Origin: Streptomyces triticisoli
GTDB lineage: Bacteria > Actinomycetota > Actinomycetes > Streptomycetales > Streptomycetaceae
Direction of reading: 5' to 3'
DNA length: 55,803 nucleotides
Assembly (NCBI RefSeq): GCF_003270085.1
Contig: NZ_QFDQ01000155.1
Location: forward strand, 1 to 55,803
A program made the position numbers and the translations under genes. Below the pieces are notes generated by a model. The model worked only from the letters and a program-made list of their open reading frames with translations. It had not been told where the DNA came from and did no database searches. This document shows, one piece after another, positions 15,319 to 24,189 of the stretch. How positions within the stretch are numbered: the stretch's first letter is position 1; each line of letters opens with the position of its first letter.

Positions 15319-16605
15319 ATGAGCACCGAGGCGCTCGCCGGTCTGGCCGAGGAACGCGTCGACCACCGTTTCAAGGGCCTCCCGCCGGACGCGGACGGCC
15401 TCACCGTGGGCGAGCTGGCCGCCCAGCGGCGCAACCTTTTCACCGGCGGCTTCACCACCCCCGTGCTCGCCCTCTCCGCCGAGCGGCTGGAGCACAACCT
15501 GAAGCTGATGGAGACGTACGCGGCCCGTCACGGCCTCGCCTTCGCCCCGCACGGCAAGACCTCCATGGCACCGCAGCTCTTCCAGCGGCAGATCGAGCAC
15601 GGCGCGTGGGGCATCACGCTCGCGACGCCGCACCAGGTGTGGGTGGCACGGGCGTTCGGCATCCGGCGGATCTTCCTGGCCAACGAGCTGGTGGACCCGG
15701 CCGCCCTGCGCCGGCTCGCCGCCGAACTGGCCGCCGACCCGGCCTTCCGCTTCGTCTGCTACGTCGACTCCGTGCGCGGGGTGGAGCTGATGGACGCGGC
15801 CCTGAAGGGGGCCGGGGGGCGCGCGGTGGACGTGGTCGTCGAGCTGGGCGCCGGGGAGGGCGCGCGGACCGGTGTGCGTACGGAGGCCGAGTGCACGGCG
15901 GTCGCCGACGCGGTGGCGGCCACGGACACGCTGCGGCTCGTCGGGGTCGCCGGATACGAGGGCGAGGTCCCGCGGGCCGACCAGGAGCGGGTGCGCGCGT
16001 GGCTGCGCCGGCTCGTCGCGCTCGCCGTGGACTTCGACAAGGCGGGGCGGTTCGCGCGGGCTGAGGAGGCAGAGGAGACAGAGGAGATCGTGGTGAGCGC
16101 GGGCGGCAGCGCCTGGTTCGACGCGGTGGCCGACGTGTTCGCGGAGATTCCCGAACTCTCCCTCCCTGTCCTGAAGTTGCTGCGCTCGGGGGCGTACGTC
16201 TCGCACGACGACGGCCACTACCGCGAGATCACGCCGTTCAACCGCGTCCCGGAGGAGGGCGCCCTGGAGCCCGCCTTCCGGCTGTGGGCGCAGGTCGTCT
16301 CCCGGCCCTCCCCCGACCAGGCCTTCGTCAACGCGGGCAAGCGGGACGCGGCGTACGACCTCCATCTGCCCTTCGCCCAGGTGGTGCGCCGGGACGGCGT
16401 CGAGCGCCCGGCGACCGGTGTCCGGGTCACCAAACTGTCCGACCAGCACGCCTGGCTGAGCACCGGGCCCGGGGCGGATCTGGAGGTCGGCGACTGGATC
16501 GGGCTGGGGCTGTCCCACCCGTGCACGTCCTTCGACAAGTGGCCGCTGATCCCGGTGGCGGAGGCGGACGGCACGGTCGTCGACTACGTCCGTACGTTCT
16601 TCTGA
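15319..16605 (+). CDS. Fold-type III PLP enzyme, D-serine dehydratase/D-threonine aldolase-like
   Basis: This 428-residue enzyme has an alanine-racemase-like barrel with the PLP lysine in FAPHGKTSMAP (about residue 81) and a C-terminal beta domain with metal-ligand motifs LSDQHAWL and LSHPCTSFDKW. These match the eukaryotic-type D-serine dehydratase and low-specificity D-threonine aldolase group, where a divalent metal helps catalysis. Members act on D-amino acids or D-glucosaminate. GGGAGG precedes the ATG. It is the first gene of the rightward arm of the cluster. Confidence 0.88.
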   Translation: MSTEALAGLAEERVDHRFKGLPPDADGLTVGELAAQRRNLFTGGFTTPVLALSAERLEHNLKLMETYAARHGLAFAPHGKTSMAPQLFQRQIEHGAWGITLATPHQVWVARAFGIRRIFLANELVDPAALRRLAAELAADPAFRFVCYVDSVRGVELMDAALKGAGGRAVDVVVELGAGEGARTGVRTEAECTAVADAVAATDTLRLVGVAGYEGEVPRADQERVRAWLRRLVALAVDFDKAGRFARAEEAEETEEIVVSAGGSAWFDAVADVFAEIPELSLPVLKLLRSGAYVSHDDGHYREITPFNRVPEEGALEPAFRLWAQVVSRPSPDQAFVNAGKRDAAYDLHLPFAQVVRRDGVERPATGVRVTKLSDQHAWLSTGPGADLEVGDWIGLGLSHPCTSFDKWPLIPVAEADGTVVDYVRTFF

Positions 16606-16608
16606 GAG

Positions 16609-16656
16609 CTTCTGAAGGGTTTCCGGAAGGGTTTCGGGAAGGCTTTCGGGAAAGGA
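16609..16656. repeat. Four tandem 12-base repeats before the deacylase gene
   Basis: Four imperfect copies of TTCGGGAAGGGT-type units start 4 bases after the upstream stop. The last unit merges into the AAAGGAGG ribosome binding site of the next gene. Each unit carries a GGAAGG-like Shine-Dalgarno core. Confidence 0.85.
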
Positions 16657-16664
16657 GGCGCCCC

Positions 16665-18314
16665 ATGGATCCCGTCGAACTCGCCGACTTCGCCGATCTC
16701 GCCCTCCGGGACGCGGACGTCGTCGACGGCACCGGCGCTCCCTCCTACCGCGCCGATGTCGCGGTCAAGGACGGCCGGATCGTCTCGATCGTCAAGGAGG
16801 CCGCGGCGGCGGGCTGCCAGCGCCCGCGGGCGAGGCGGGAGCTGGACGCGGAGGGCCTGGTCCTGGCCCCCGGCTTCATCGACATGCACGCCCACAGCGA
16901 CCTGGCCCTGCTGCGCAACCCGGACCACAGCGCGAAGGCGGCCCAGGGCGTCACCCTGGAGGTCATCGGACAGGACGGACTGTCGTACGCGCCGGTCGAC
17001 GACCGCACGCTGGAGGAGGTCCGCCGGGCGATCACCGGGTGGAACGGCCACGGCGACGACATCGACTTCGACTGGCGCTCGGTGGGCGAGTACCTGGACC
17101 GGCTGGACCGCGGCTTCGACGGCGAGGGCATCGCGGTGAACGCCGCGTACCTGATCCCGCAGGGCACGGTCCGCGCGCTCGTGGTCGGCTGGGAGGACCG
17201 CCGGGCCACGCCCGAGGAGCTGGACCGGATGCGGCAGTTGGTCGCCGAGGGCATGGAACAGGGCGCCGTCGGCATGTCGTCGGGGCTCACCTACACGCCC
17301 GGGATGTACGCGAGCGACGCCGAACTGACCGAGCTGTGCCGGGTGGTGGCCGCCCACGGCGGCTACTACTGCCCGCACCACCGCAGTTACGGGGCCGGGG
17401 CGCTTCGGGCGTACGAGGAGATGGTGGCCCTCGCGCGCGAGGCGGGCTGCCCGCTGCATCTCGCCCACGCCACCTTGAACTTCGGCCCCAACAAGGGCCG
17501 CGCGCCCGAGCTGCTGGCGCTGCTGGACGACGCGCTCGCCGACGGCGCCGACATCACCCTCGACACCTACCCCTACACCCCCGGCTGCACCACCCTGGCC
17601 GCGCTGCTGCCGGGCTGGGCGAGCGAGGGCGGGCCCGAGGCTGCCCTCGGGCGGCTCACCGACGAGACCGCCGCCGAACGGATCCGCCACGACCTGGAGG
17701 TGACCGGCTCCGACGGCTGCCACGGCGTGCCGGTGGAGTGGGACACGGTCGAGGTCTCCGGTGTCACCGACCCCGCGCTGGCCGAGTACGTCGGCCGCAC
17801 GGTGCGGGAGTCGGCGGCCCTGCGCGGCGAGGAACCCTGGGCCACGGCCCGCCGGCTGCTGGTCGAGGACCGGCTCGGCACGACGGTCCTGCAGCACGTC
17901 GGCCACGAGGAGAACGTGCGGGCGATCATGCGCCACCGCGTCCACACCGGCGGCTCCGACGGCATCCTGCGGGGTGCCCGGCCGCATCCGCGGGCGTACG
18001 GCACCTTCCCGCAGTATCTCGGCCGGTACGTAAGGGAGTTGGGCGTGCTGTCGCTGGAGGAGTGCGTCGCTCACCTGACCGGGCGGCCGGCGGCCCGGCT
18101 GCGGCTGCCGGACCGGGGCGTGGTCCGCGAGGGGTACCGGGCCGACCTGGTGCTGTTCGACCCGGCCACCGTCGCGCCGGGCTCGACCTTCGAGCGGCCG
18201 CGCGCGCTGCCGACGGGGATCGAGTACGTCCTGATCGACGGCCGGTTCGTGATCGAGGACGGGCGGCGCACGGACGTACTGGCGGGGCGGGCGGTCCGCC
18301 GGACTCCGGTGTGA
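16665..18314 (+). CDS. N-acyl-D-amino-acid deacylase-like amidohydrolase
   Basis: This 549-residue zinc amidohydrolase has an N-terminal beta domain and the metal-binding GFIDMHAHSDLALL near residue 75. Central features are MSSGLTYTPGMYA and LHLAHATLNFGPNKG. The D-aminoacylase signature GGSDGILRGARPHPRAYGTF is followed by YLGRYVREL. Length matches D-aminoacylases (about 480-550). The ATG has AAAGGAGG seven bases upstream. It lies 59 bases after the PLP enzyme, in one operon, and would release its free substrate by removing an N-acyl group. The true acyl substrate is unknown. Confidence 0.9.
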   Translation: MDPVELADFADLALRDADVVDGTGAPSYRADVAVKDGRIVSIVKEAAAAGCQRPRARRELDAEGLVLAPGFIDMHAHSDLALLRNPDHSAKAAQGVTLEVIGQDGLSYAPVDDRTLEEVRRAITGWNGHGDDIDFDWRSVGEYLDRLDRGFDGEGIAVNAAYLIPQGTVRALVVGWEDRRATPEELDRMRQLVAEGMEQGAVGMSSGLTYTPGMYASDAELTELCRVVAAHGGYYCPHHRSYGAGALRAYEEMVALAREAGCPLHLAHATLNFGPNKGRAPELLALLDDALADGADITLDTYPYTPGCTTLAALLPGWASEGGPEAALGRLTDETAAERIRHDLEVTGSDGCHGVPVEWDTVEVSGVTDPALAEYVGRTVRESAALRGEEPWATARRLLVEDRLGTTVLQHVGHEENVRAIMRHRVHTGGSDGILRGARPHPRAYGTFPQYLGRYVRELGVLSLEECVAHLTGRPAARLRLPDRGVVREGYRADLVLFDPATVAPGSTFERPRALPTGIEYVLIDGRFVIEDGRRTDVLAGRAVRRTPV

Positions 18315-18342
18315 CCACCCGCCGTCGACTGCCGTGAAGGGG

Positions 18343-19236
18343 TTACGGCTTGGGCAGGGTGCAGCCGCTCCTGTTCAGGTCCAGCCTGTTGCCGGCGGCG
18401 AAGCAGGCGGGGATCTGGTAGGTCTGCTGGGCGTAGTTGATGCCCTTGCGGACGGTGACGTTGCCGCTCGCGTCGACCTCACAGGGGTTGTTCACGGTGC
18501 AACGGGCGCCGTCCTCGTTGCCGGTGTTGTTGACGGCGACGACCCTGCCGGTGGCGTTGTCGATGACGGGCGAGCCCGAGGTACCGCCGATCGTGTCACA
18601 GGCGGCGGTGTAGCGGATGGAGTCCTTCCAGGTCCAGCCGCCCTCCTTCAGCCGGTACACGAACCCGTCGATGTTGCAGCTGTAGATCCGCTTCCAGTAC
18701 CCGGAGACCACCTTGATGGAGGTGCCGGCGGCCGGGCGGGTGTCGTTCAGGGTCAGCGCGTTGATGCCGTAGGAGCTCTTGATCTGCGCGTAGGTGCTGG
18801 TGAGCTGGTAGAGCGCGACGTCCGTGTCGGTCATGGTCGAGTAGACGACCCTGTTCGCCTGAAGCGTCGCGACGCGGGTGCCGGCCGAGTTGAGCAGGCC
18901 GAAGGTCCGGCTGGAGGACTTGTTGACGATGACCTGGCCGGGCGACGGGAAGCCGGTCTCCAGGCAGTGCCCGTTGCTGAGTACGAGCGCCGGGTCGCTG
19001 TCCACGGAGCTGGGGAGGCGGACGACCGAGCCGGAGCAGTTGCTCAGTGCGACGGTGCCGGCGAAGTCGACGGCCGCGAGGGCGGGGGCGGCGGCTTTCT
19101 GGACGGGGGCCGTGCCGGCCGTGCTCTGTGCGGAGGCCGTGCTGCCGGATTCGTGCGCGGGCGCGGCGACCGCGGGTGCCGCGCCGGCCCCGGCGATCAC
19201 CAGGGCGAACAGCGCGGCGACGAGAGGCTTTCTCAT
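18343..19236 (-). CDS. Secreted trypsin-like serine protease
   Basis: The 297-residue preprotein has a signal peptide (about 1-27, APAVAAPA region), an Ala/Ser-rich pro-region and an S1-type domain. The likely triad is His in LSNGHCLE, Asp in DTDVALYQL and Ser in GGTSGSPVID. Cys pairs around the active site and a C-terminal CFAAGNRLDLNRSGC suggest disulphides. GAGGGG precedes the ATG at 19236. It ends 28 bases from the deacylase stop, a convergent arrangement. Exported protease of Streptomyces type; substrate unknown. Confidence 0.88.
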   Translation of the reverse strand: MRKPLVAALFALVIAGAGAAPAVAAPAHESGSTASAQSTAGTAPVQKAAAPALAAVDFAGTVALSNCSGSVVRLPSSVDSDPALVLSNGHCLETGFPSPGQVIVNKSSSRTFGLLNSAGTRVATLQANRVVYSTMTDTDVALYQLTSTYAQIKSSYGINALTLNDTRPAAGTSIKVVSGYWKRIYSCNIDGFVYRLKEGGWTWKDSIRYTAACDTIGGTSGSPVIDNATGRVVAVNNTGNEDGARCTVNNPCEVDASGNVTVRKGINYAQQTYQIPACFAAGNRLDLNRSGCTLPKP

Positions 19237-19465
19237 GTGGGGTCCCCTCTTGCGACGGAGGCGACCGGAGATCTTCCGGCCGCCCGCTTGATTGTCATGC
19301 GCATTGTTAACGCAGAGGGGTGGGTGAACAAGGGCGTGAGGCCGGGTCATAGGGCTGCCACAGGGCCGCCGTAGGGATTTCCCTGCCCGCCGCATCAGCG
19401 GCGCGCGCCGACACGCGGGTGTCTCACGTGGCGGATAACACGCGCCACGGGGCGTTACCCGGCCG

Positions 19466-19471
19466 TAAGCT
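19466..19471 (+). promoter_or_regulatory. Leaderless-type -10 element of aminotransferase
   Basis: TAAGCT lies exactly 7 bases before the ATG at 19479, with no Shine-Dalgarno sequence between. This spacing is the actinobacterial signature of an mRNA that starts at the start codon. Confidence 0.55.
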
Positions 19472-19478
19472 CCCTGAC

Positions 19479-20576
19479 ATGCAGGTGACCCAGTCGACCA
19501 AGCTCGCCAACGTCTGTTACGAGATCCGGGGTCCGGTGCTCGAGGAGGCGATGCGGCTGGAGGCTGCCGGTCACCGCATCCTCAAGCTGAACACGGGCAA
19601 CCCGGCCGCGTTCGGTTTCGAGTGCCCGCCGGAGATCCTGGAGGACATCCTCCGCAACGTCTCCACGGCCCACGGGTACGGCGACGCCAAGGGCCTGCTG
19701 GCCGCGCGGCGCGCGGTCGTCATGCACAACCAGACCCTCGGCATCGAGACGGACGTCGAGCACGTCTTCATCGGCAACGGCGTCTCCGAGCTGATCGTGA
19801 TGGCGATGCAGGCGCTGCTGGACGACGGCGACGAGGTCCTCGTACCGGCGCCGGACTACCCGCTGTGGACCGCCGCCGTCTCCCTGGCCGGGGGCACGGC
19901 CGTCCACTACCGCTGCGACGAGCAGTCCGACTGGATGCCGGACCTGGCCGACGTGGAGCGCAAGGTCACCGACCGCACCAAGGCGATCGCCGTCATCAAC
20001 CCCAACAGCGCCACGCACACGCCGACCGCGAAGGTCGCCCCGGATCTGCTGACCCTCACCTTCAACGGCATGTCCAAGGCGTACCGGGTGGCCGGCTACC
20101 GGGTCGGCTGGATGTCGATCTCCGGGCCGCGCGCGCACGCCGACTCCTACATCGAGGGCCTGACGGTCCTGGCGAACATGCGCCTGTGCGCCAACATGCC
20201 GGGTCAGCACGGCGTGGTCGCCGCGCTCAGCGGGCGGCAGACCATCAACGACCTGGTGCTGCCGGGCGGGCGGCTGAAGGAGCAGATGGACGTCGCCTAC
20301 GAGACGCTCACGCAGATCCCGGGCGTGACGTGCGTACGGCCGAAGGGGGCGCTGTACCTCTTCCCGCGCCTGGACCCCGCGGTCTTCAAGATCAAGGACG
20401 ACCGGCAGATGGTGCTCGACCTGCTGCGCCGCGAGAAGATCATGGTCGTCCAGGGCACCGGCTTCAACTGGCCCGAGCCGGACCACTTCCGGGTCGTCAC
20501 CCTGCCCACGGCCGGCGATCTGCGCGACGCCGTGGAGCGGATCGGGAACTTCCTGGAGGGCTACAGCCAGCCCTGA
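19479..20576 (+). CDS. Alanine-type PLP aminotransferase with apparent internal deletion
   Basis: From the ATG at 19479 (MQVTQSTKLANVCYEIRGPV) the protein has 365 residues; close AlaA/AlaT-type relatives have about 405. It matches the fold-type I family at both ends (LNTGNPAAFGFECPPEI, HGYGDAKGLLAAR, then FNGMSKAYRVAGYRVGWM with the PLP lysine at K200). At 20004-20012 the sequence jumps from INPN directly to SATHTPTAK. The expected NPTG, the helix after it, and the SDEIYD segment with the Asp that binds the PLP ring are absent. The frame is kept. As read, it should not bind PLP normally. See findings. Confidence 0.85.
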   Translation: MQVTQSTKLANVCYEIRGPVLEEAMRLEAAGHRILKLNTGNPAAFGFECPPEILEDILRNVSTAHGYGDAKGLLAARRAVVMHNQTLGIETDVEHVFIGNGVSELIVMAMQALLDDGDEVLVPAPDYPLWTAAVSLAGGTAVHYRCDEQSDWMPDLADVERKVTDRTKAIAVINPNSATHTPTAKVAPDLLTLTFNGMSKAYRVAGYRVGWMSISGPRAHADSYIEGLTVLANMRLCANMPGQHGVVAALSGRQTINDLVLPGGRLKEQMDVAYETLTQIPGVTCVRPKGALYLFPRLDPAVFKIKDDRQMVLDLLRREKIMVVQGTGFNWPEPDHFRVVTLPTAGDLRDAVERIGNFLEGYSQP

Positions 20577-20678
20577 CACTCACCCTCGGTGCGCGTACGG
20601 ACCGGTTCCGCGAACTGGCTCAACTTTAGACGAGTTCCAAGCTAGGATGCCTTCTGTCAGAGCACAGGAGGCCATCCC

Positions 20679-21146
20679 ATGTACGAACCGATACGCACCG
20701 GGTCCTCCAGCACCTCCTCCGAATTCCCGCACCGCTCCCGCGAGGAGGAGCTGGACATCCAGCTCGCCGGCCATCTCGCGGCGCTGCTCGCCGTCACGGA
20801 CGAGCTGCGCGGCCTGACCCCGTCCGCCGACCTGGACACGGCGGCCGAACGGCTCGCCGAGCAGGTGGCCCGGCTCCGGGCGGGCCACTCCCCGGTCCGC
20901 GCCTCGGTGCCGGTGGCCGCCGGCAGCAAGTCCTCCGCCCTGCACGACCGGGCCCACGCCCTCGCCGGCCGCGCCCTCGTCGTCGCCGCCTCCCGCGCCG
21001 ACACGACGGCGGCGATCCTGGCCGCCGAACGCATGGACGCCCACGCGGCGGCCCGGAGGGAGCGACGGAACCTGAGCCGCGCCGGCCAGGGCTTGTCCGA
21101 CGGATCAAGTCGCAGGAAATCGGCGGCCGGCTACCGGCCCAGGTGA
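20679..21146 (+). CDS. Conserved Streptomyces hypothetical protein
   Basis: This 155-residue protein begins MYEPIRTGSSS after CAGGAGG. The middle (HRSREEELDIQLAGHLAALLAVTDELRGL, then AAERLAEQVARLRAG) is strongly helical with coiled-coil character. The tail is Arg/Ser-rich. No membrane segment, catalytic motif or known domain is evident. A TAGGAT hexamer at 20643-20648 could be its -10 element. I think similar proteins occur in many Streptomyces, but I cannot name a function. Confidence 0.7.
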   Translation: MYEPIRTGSSSTSSEFPHRSREEELDIQLAGHLAALLAVTDELRGLTPSADLDTAAERLAEQVARLRAGHSPVRASVPVAAGSKSSALHDRAHALAGRALVVAASRADTTAAILAAERMDAHAAARRERRNLSRAGQGLSDGSSRRKSAAGYRPR

Positions 21147-21157
21147 GCGGGGGTGAT

Positions 21158-21222
21158 GGGGGTCCCCCTGCTCATTAAGAGCTTGGGGGTGGGGGTGCCC
21201 CCTGCTCGAAGAGCTCGGGGGA
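21158..21222. repeat. Two tandem Streptomyces-type G/C hairpin repeats
   Basis: Two copies of a GGGGG-T-CCCCC-TGCTC...GAGC-GGGGG unit (21158-21190 and 21191-21222), each able to fold into a stem of CCCCC/GGGGG plus GCTC/GAGC with a 3-5 base loop. Motifs of this kind are scattered between Streptomyces genes. Here they may end transcription from 20679-21146. Confidence 0.8.
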
Positions 21223-21377
21223 GCGTGCCAGACCCCGCGTTCTGCGGCATGATCCGCCGGACAAGCCCTGGCCCTCCACCGAGGGCCCCTCGACCGGCCC
21301 CGGTCCGCGTGCACCCGCAGCGACACGCGGACCGGGCGCCGTACCAGTGCGTTCGGCTCGAGCAGATCCGTGCGGGG

Positions 21378-21995
21378 TGAGTCGTCCGGCGCCGGAGCGG
21401 AACGGCAGAGAGCGCGACTGTTCCTACTGCCGCGGTTCGGAGCACTGTCCGTGAGGACCTTGCCGCCGTTGCCGCCCATTACCGGCACTACGCCCCGCAC
21501 AGTGGTGCCACGTCCGACGAGACGCCGCGCCCGGCGGCGGGGCGGGAGCTGGAGTGCGACGGCCTCACGGAGCGCGGGCTGCCGTTCCTCGCCGCGGAGG
21601 AGGGGACGGTCGCGGGGTTCGCGTATGCCGGGCCGCGGCGGCCGAAGCCGGCGTACCGGTACGCCGTGGAGGACACTGCCCACCTCGCGCCGGACGCCGT
21701 CGGGCGCGGGCTCGGCGGTGCGCTGCTGGGCGAACTGGTGGGCTCCTGCACCCGGGCCGGGGTCCGGCGCGCGATCGCGATGGTCGCGGTGGTCGCGGTG
21801 GTCGCGGGCTCCGGCGGTGAGGCGGCGGTGTCGGCCGCACCGCACCGGCGGTTCGGCTTCGCCGACGTGGGGCGGCTGACCGCTGTCGGGTACGGGTACG
21901 GTCGTCGGATCGACACGCTGCTGGAACGGGCGCTGTTCCCGGAAGACCCCGGCGGGCCGGGCGGGCCGGGCGGGCCGGGGGTCAGCCGAACGTGA
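21378..21995 (+). pseudogene. GNAT acetyltransferase remnant (phosphinothricin acetyltransferase-like)
   Basis: One frame reads VRSTVREDLAAVAAHYRHYA, ERGLPFLAAEE, VAGFAYAGPRRPKPAYRYAV, then the acetyl-CoA loop GRGLGGALLGEL and HRRFGFADVGRLTAVGYGYG, the standard order of phosphinothricin-type N-acetyltransferases. After the TGA at about 21378 there is no ATG, GTG, TTG or CTG before the conserved N-terminus; the first ATG (21666) would delete half the domain. Two microsatellite expansions disturb it: GTCGCGGTG repeats around 21775-21810 (MVAVVAVVAG) and GGCGGGCCG repeats at 21950-21975. Probably a decayed gene. Confidence 0.6.
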
Positions 21996-22158
21996 CCGTG
22001 AAGATCACGAACAGTGCGAGGATCAGCAGGACGACGAGCCACACCGGCCAGTTGCCGCGGCTGCCCGGCTCCTCGGGGCCGCCGCCACGCGGGCGGTCCT
22101 CGGCCAGGTCGGGGTTGTCCGGGCGATCCCGGGTGTAGAAGTCCTCGTCTTCGGACAT
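21982..22158 (-). CDS. Small single-helix membrane protein, 58 residues
   Basis: An ATG at 22158, preceded by GGAGGGCTGAGGGC, opens a 58-residue frame. It has an acidic N-terminus (MSEDEDFYTRDRP), a Pro/Gly-rich linker and a C-terminal membrane helix (WPVWLVVLLILALFVIFTV). Streptomyces genomes carry many such tail-anchored small proteins. Its 3' end overlaps the GNAT remnant on the other strand. Function unknown. Confidence 0.7.
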   Translation of the reverse strand: MSEDEDFYTRDRPDNPDLAEDRPRGGGPEEPGSRGNWPVWLVVLLILALFVIFTVTFG

Positions 22159-22223
22159 GCCCTCAGCCCTCCTTCACCTGGACGCCTCCCGGGTACCCCG
22201 CGGGGACGACGGCGACACGCCGG

Positions 22224-22263
22224 AGAGGCCGGGTGCGCACGCCGTTGGACGCACCCGGCCTCT
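22224..22263. terminator. Hairpin terminator downstream of PEP carboxykinase
   Basis: A perfect 14-bp stem (22224-22237 with 22250-22263) closes a 12-base loop, between the 3' end of pckG and the small membrane protein gene. GC-rich with only a short T run, usual for Streptomyces. Confidence 0.75.
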
Positions 22264-22356
22264 CGGGTGGGCGCCGCGGCCGGCCGGGCGACGTCGCAGG
22301 TCAGGGCAAGTCGGCCAGCCGGCCGCGGAGATCAGAGGGGGTTGGGGCAGCTCCCG

Positions 22357-24189
22357 TCAGCCCAGGCGCTCGACGAGCGCGCGGTACTGGTCCCACAGCT
22401 CCTTGGGCGTGTGGTCGCCGAAGGTGTTCAGGTGCTCGGGAACCAGGGCGGCCTCCTCGCGCCACACGTCCTTGTCCACCGTGAGCAGGAACTCGAGGTC
22501 GGCGTCGGACAGCTCCAGGCCGTCCGTGTCCAGGGCCTCCTTGGTCGGCAGGATGCCGATGGGCGTCTCGACCCCCTCGGCCCTGCCCTCCAGGCGCTCC
22601 ACGATCCACTTCAGCACACGGCTGTTCTCGCCGAAGCCGGGCCAGACGAACTTGCCCTCGTCGTTCTTGCGGAACCAGTTGACGTAGTAGACCTTCGGAA
22701 GCTTGGACTGGTCCTTGTCCTTGGCGACCTTGATCCAGTGGGCCATGTAGTCGCCCATGTTGTAGCCGCAGAACGGCAGCATGGCGAACGGGTCGCGGCG
22801 CAGCTCACCGACCTTGCCCTCGGCGGCGGCGGTCTTCTCGGAGGCGACGTTCGCGCCGAGGAACACACCGTGGTTCCAGTCGAAGGACTCCGTCACCAGC
22901 GGCACCGCGCTCGCCCGGCGGCCACCGAACAGGATCGCCGAGATCGGCACGCCCCTGGGGTCCTCCCACTCCGGCGCGATGATCGGGCACTGCGCGGCGG
23001 GGGTGGTGAAGCGGGCGTTGGGGTGCGCGGCGGGCGTCTCCGAGTCCGGGGTCCAGGAGTTGCCCTTCCAGTCGGTCAGGTGGGCCGGGATCTCCTCCGT
23101 CATGCCCTCCCACCACACGTCGCCGTCGTCGGTGAGCGCGACGTTGGTGAAGACCGAGTTGCCCCACAGCGTCTTCATCGCGTTGGCGTTGGTGTGCTCA
23201 CCGGTGCCGGGCGCGACGCCGAAGAAGCCGGCCTCGGGGTTGATCGCGTACAGCCGGCCGTCCTCGCCGAACCGCATCCACGCGATGTCGTCGCCGATGG
23301 TCTCCACCGTCCAGCCGGAGATCGTCGGCTCCAGCATGGCCAGGTTGGTCTTGCCGCAGGCGCTCGGGAAGGCGGCGGCGACGTACCTGGCCTCGCCCTG
23401 CGGGGGCGTGAGCTTGAGGATCAGCATGTGCTCGGCCAGCCAGCCCTCGTCGCGGGCCATGACGGAGGCGATGCGCAGGGCGTAGCACTTCTTGCCGAGC
23501 AGCGCGTTGCCGCCGTAGCCGGATCCGTACGACCAGATCTCGCGGTCCTCGGGGAAATGCGAGATGTACTTGGTGGAGTTGCAGGGCCAGGGGACGTCCT
23601 CCTGGCCCGGCTCGAGCGGGGCGCCGAGGGTGTGCACGGCCTTGACGAAGAAGCCGCTGTCACCGAGCTCGTCCAGCACCGGCTGCCCCATGCGGGTCAT
23701 GGTGCGCATGGACACCGCGACGTAGGCGGAGTCGGTGATCTCGACGCCGATCGCCGACAGCGGCGAGCCCAGCGGCCCCATGCAGAAGGGGACGACGTAC
23801 ATCGTCCGCCCCTTCATCGAGCCGCGGAAGATGCCACCGTCCCCGTCCTTGCCCTGGAAGATCTCCCGCATCTCGGCGGGCGCCTTCCAGTGGTTCGTCG
23901 GGCCCGCGTCCTCCTCCTTCTCGGAGCAGATGAACGTCCGGTCCTCGACGCGGGCCACGTCCGAGGGGTCCGAGGCCGCGTAGTAGGAGTTTGGGCGCTT
24001 GATCGGGTCGAGTTTCCTGAAGGTGCCCTTCTGGACGAGCTCCTCGCTCAGTCGCTCGTACTCGGCCTCGGATCCGTCACACCAGACCACTCTGTCCGGC
24101 TGGGTCAGTTCGGCGATCTCGTTGACCCAGGAGATCAGTTCCTTGTGGTGGGTCGGGAGGACGGAGGGAGCCGCGATGTCGCGCGCCAC
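22357..24189 (-). CDS. pckG: Phosphoenolpyruvate carboxykinase (GTP)
   Basis: This 610-residue cytoplasmic enzyme converts oxaloacetate and GTP to PEP, CO2 and GDP in gluconeogenesis. Key motifs are [39 protein letters not shown], the P-loop [13 protein letters not shown] (with the hyper-reactive Cys), [12 protein letters not shown] with metal ligands, and [11 protein letters not shown]. The length and motifs match the GTP-dependent family of actinobacteria and animals. It stands alone, with its own promoter in 24190-24477 and a hairpin terminator. Confidence 0.97.
   Translation of the reverse strand: MARDIAAPSVLPTHHKELISWVNEIAELTQPDRVVWCDGSEAEYERLSEELVQKGTFRKLDPIKRPNSYYAASDPSDVARVEDRTFICSEKEEDAGPTNHWKAPAEMREIFQGKDGDGGIFRGSMKGRTMYVVPFCMGPLGSPLSAIGVEITDSAYVAVSMRTMTRMGQPVLDELGDSGFFVKAVHTLGAPLEPGQEDVPWPCNSTKYISHFPEDREIWSYGSGYGGNALLGKKCYALRIASVMARDEGWLAEHMLILKLTPPQGEARYVAAAFPSACGKTNLAMLEPTISGWTVETIGDDIAWMRFGEDGRLYAINPEAGFFGVAPGTGEHTNANAMKTLWGNSVFTNVALTDDGDVWWEGMTEEIPAHLTDWKGNSWTPDSETPAAHPNARFTTPAAQCPIIAPEWEDPRGVPISAILFGGRRASAVPLVTESFDWNHGVFLGANVASEKTAAAEGKVGELRRDPFAMLPFCGYNMGDYMAHWIKVAKDKDQSKLPKVYYVNWFRKNDEGKFVWPGFGENSRVLKWIVERLEGRAEGVETPIGILPTKEALDTDGLELSDADLEFLLTVDKDVWREEAALVPEHLNTFGDHTPKELWDQYRALVERLG

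Noticed and set aside
21131..21445. Minus-strand 104-codon frame across the hairpin repeats
   Set aside because: No ribosome site, no recognisable motif, and it spans the G/C hairpins and the GNAT remnant.
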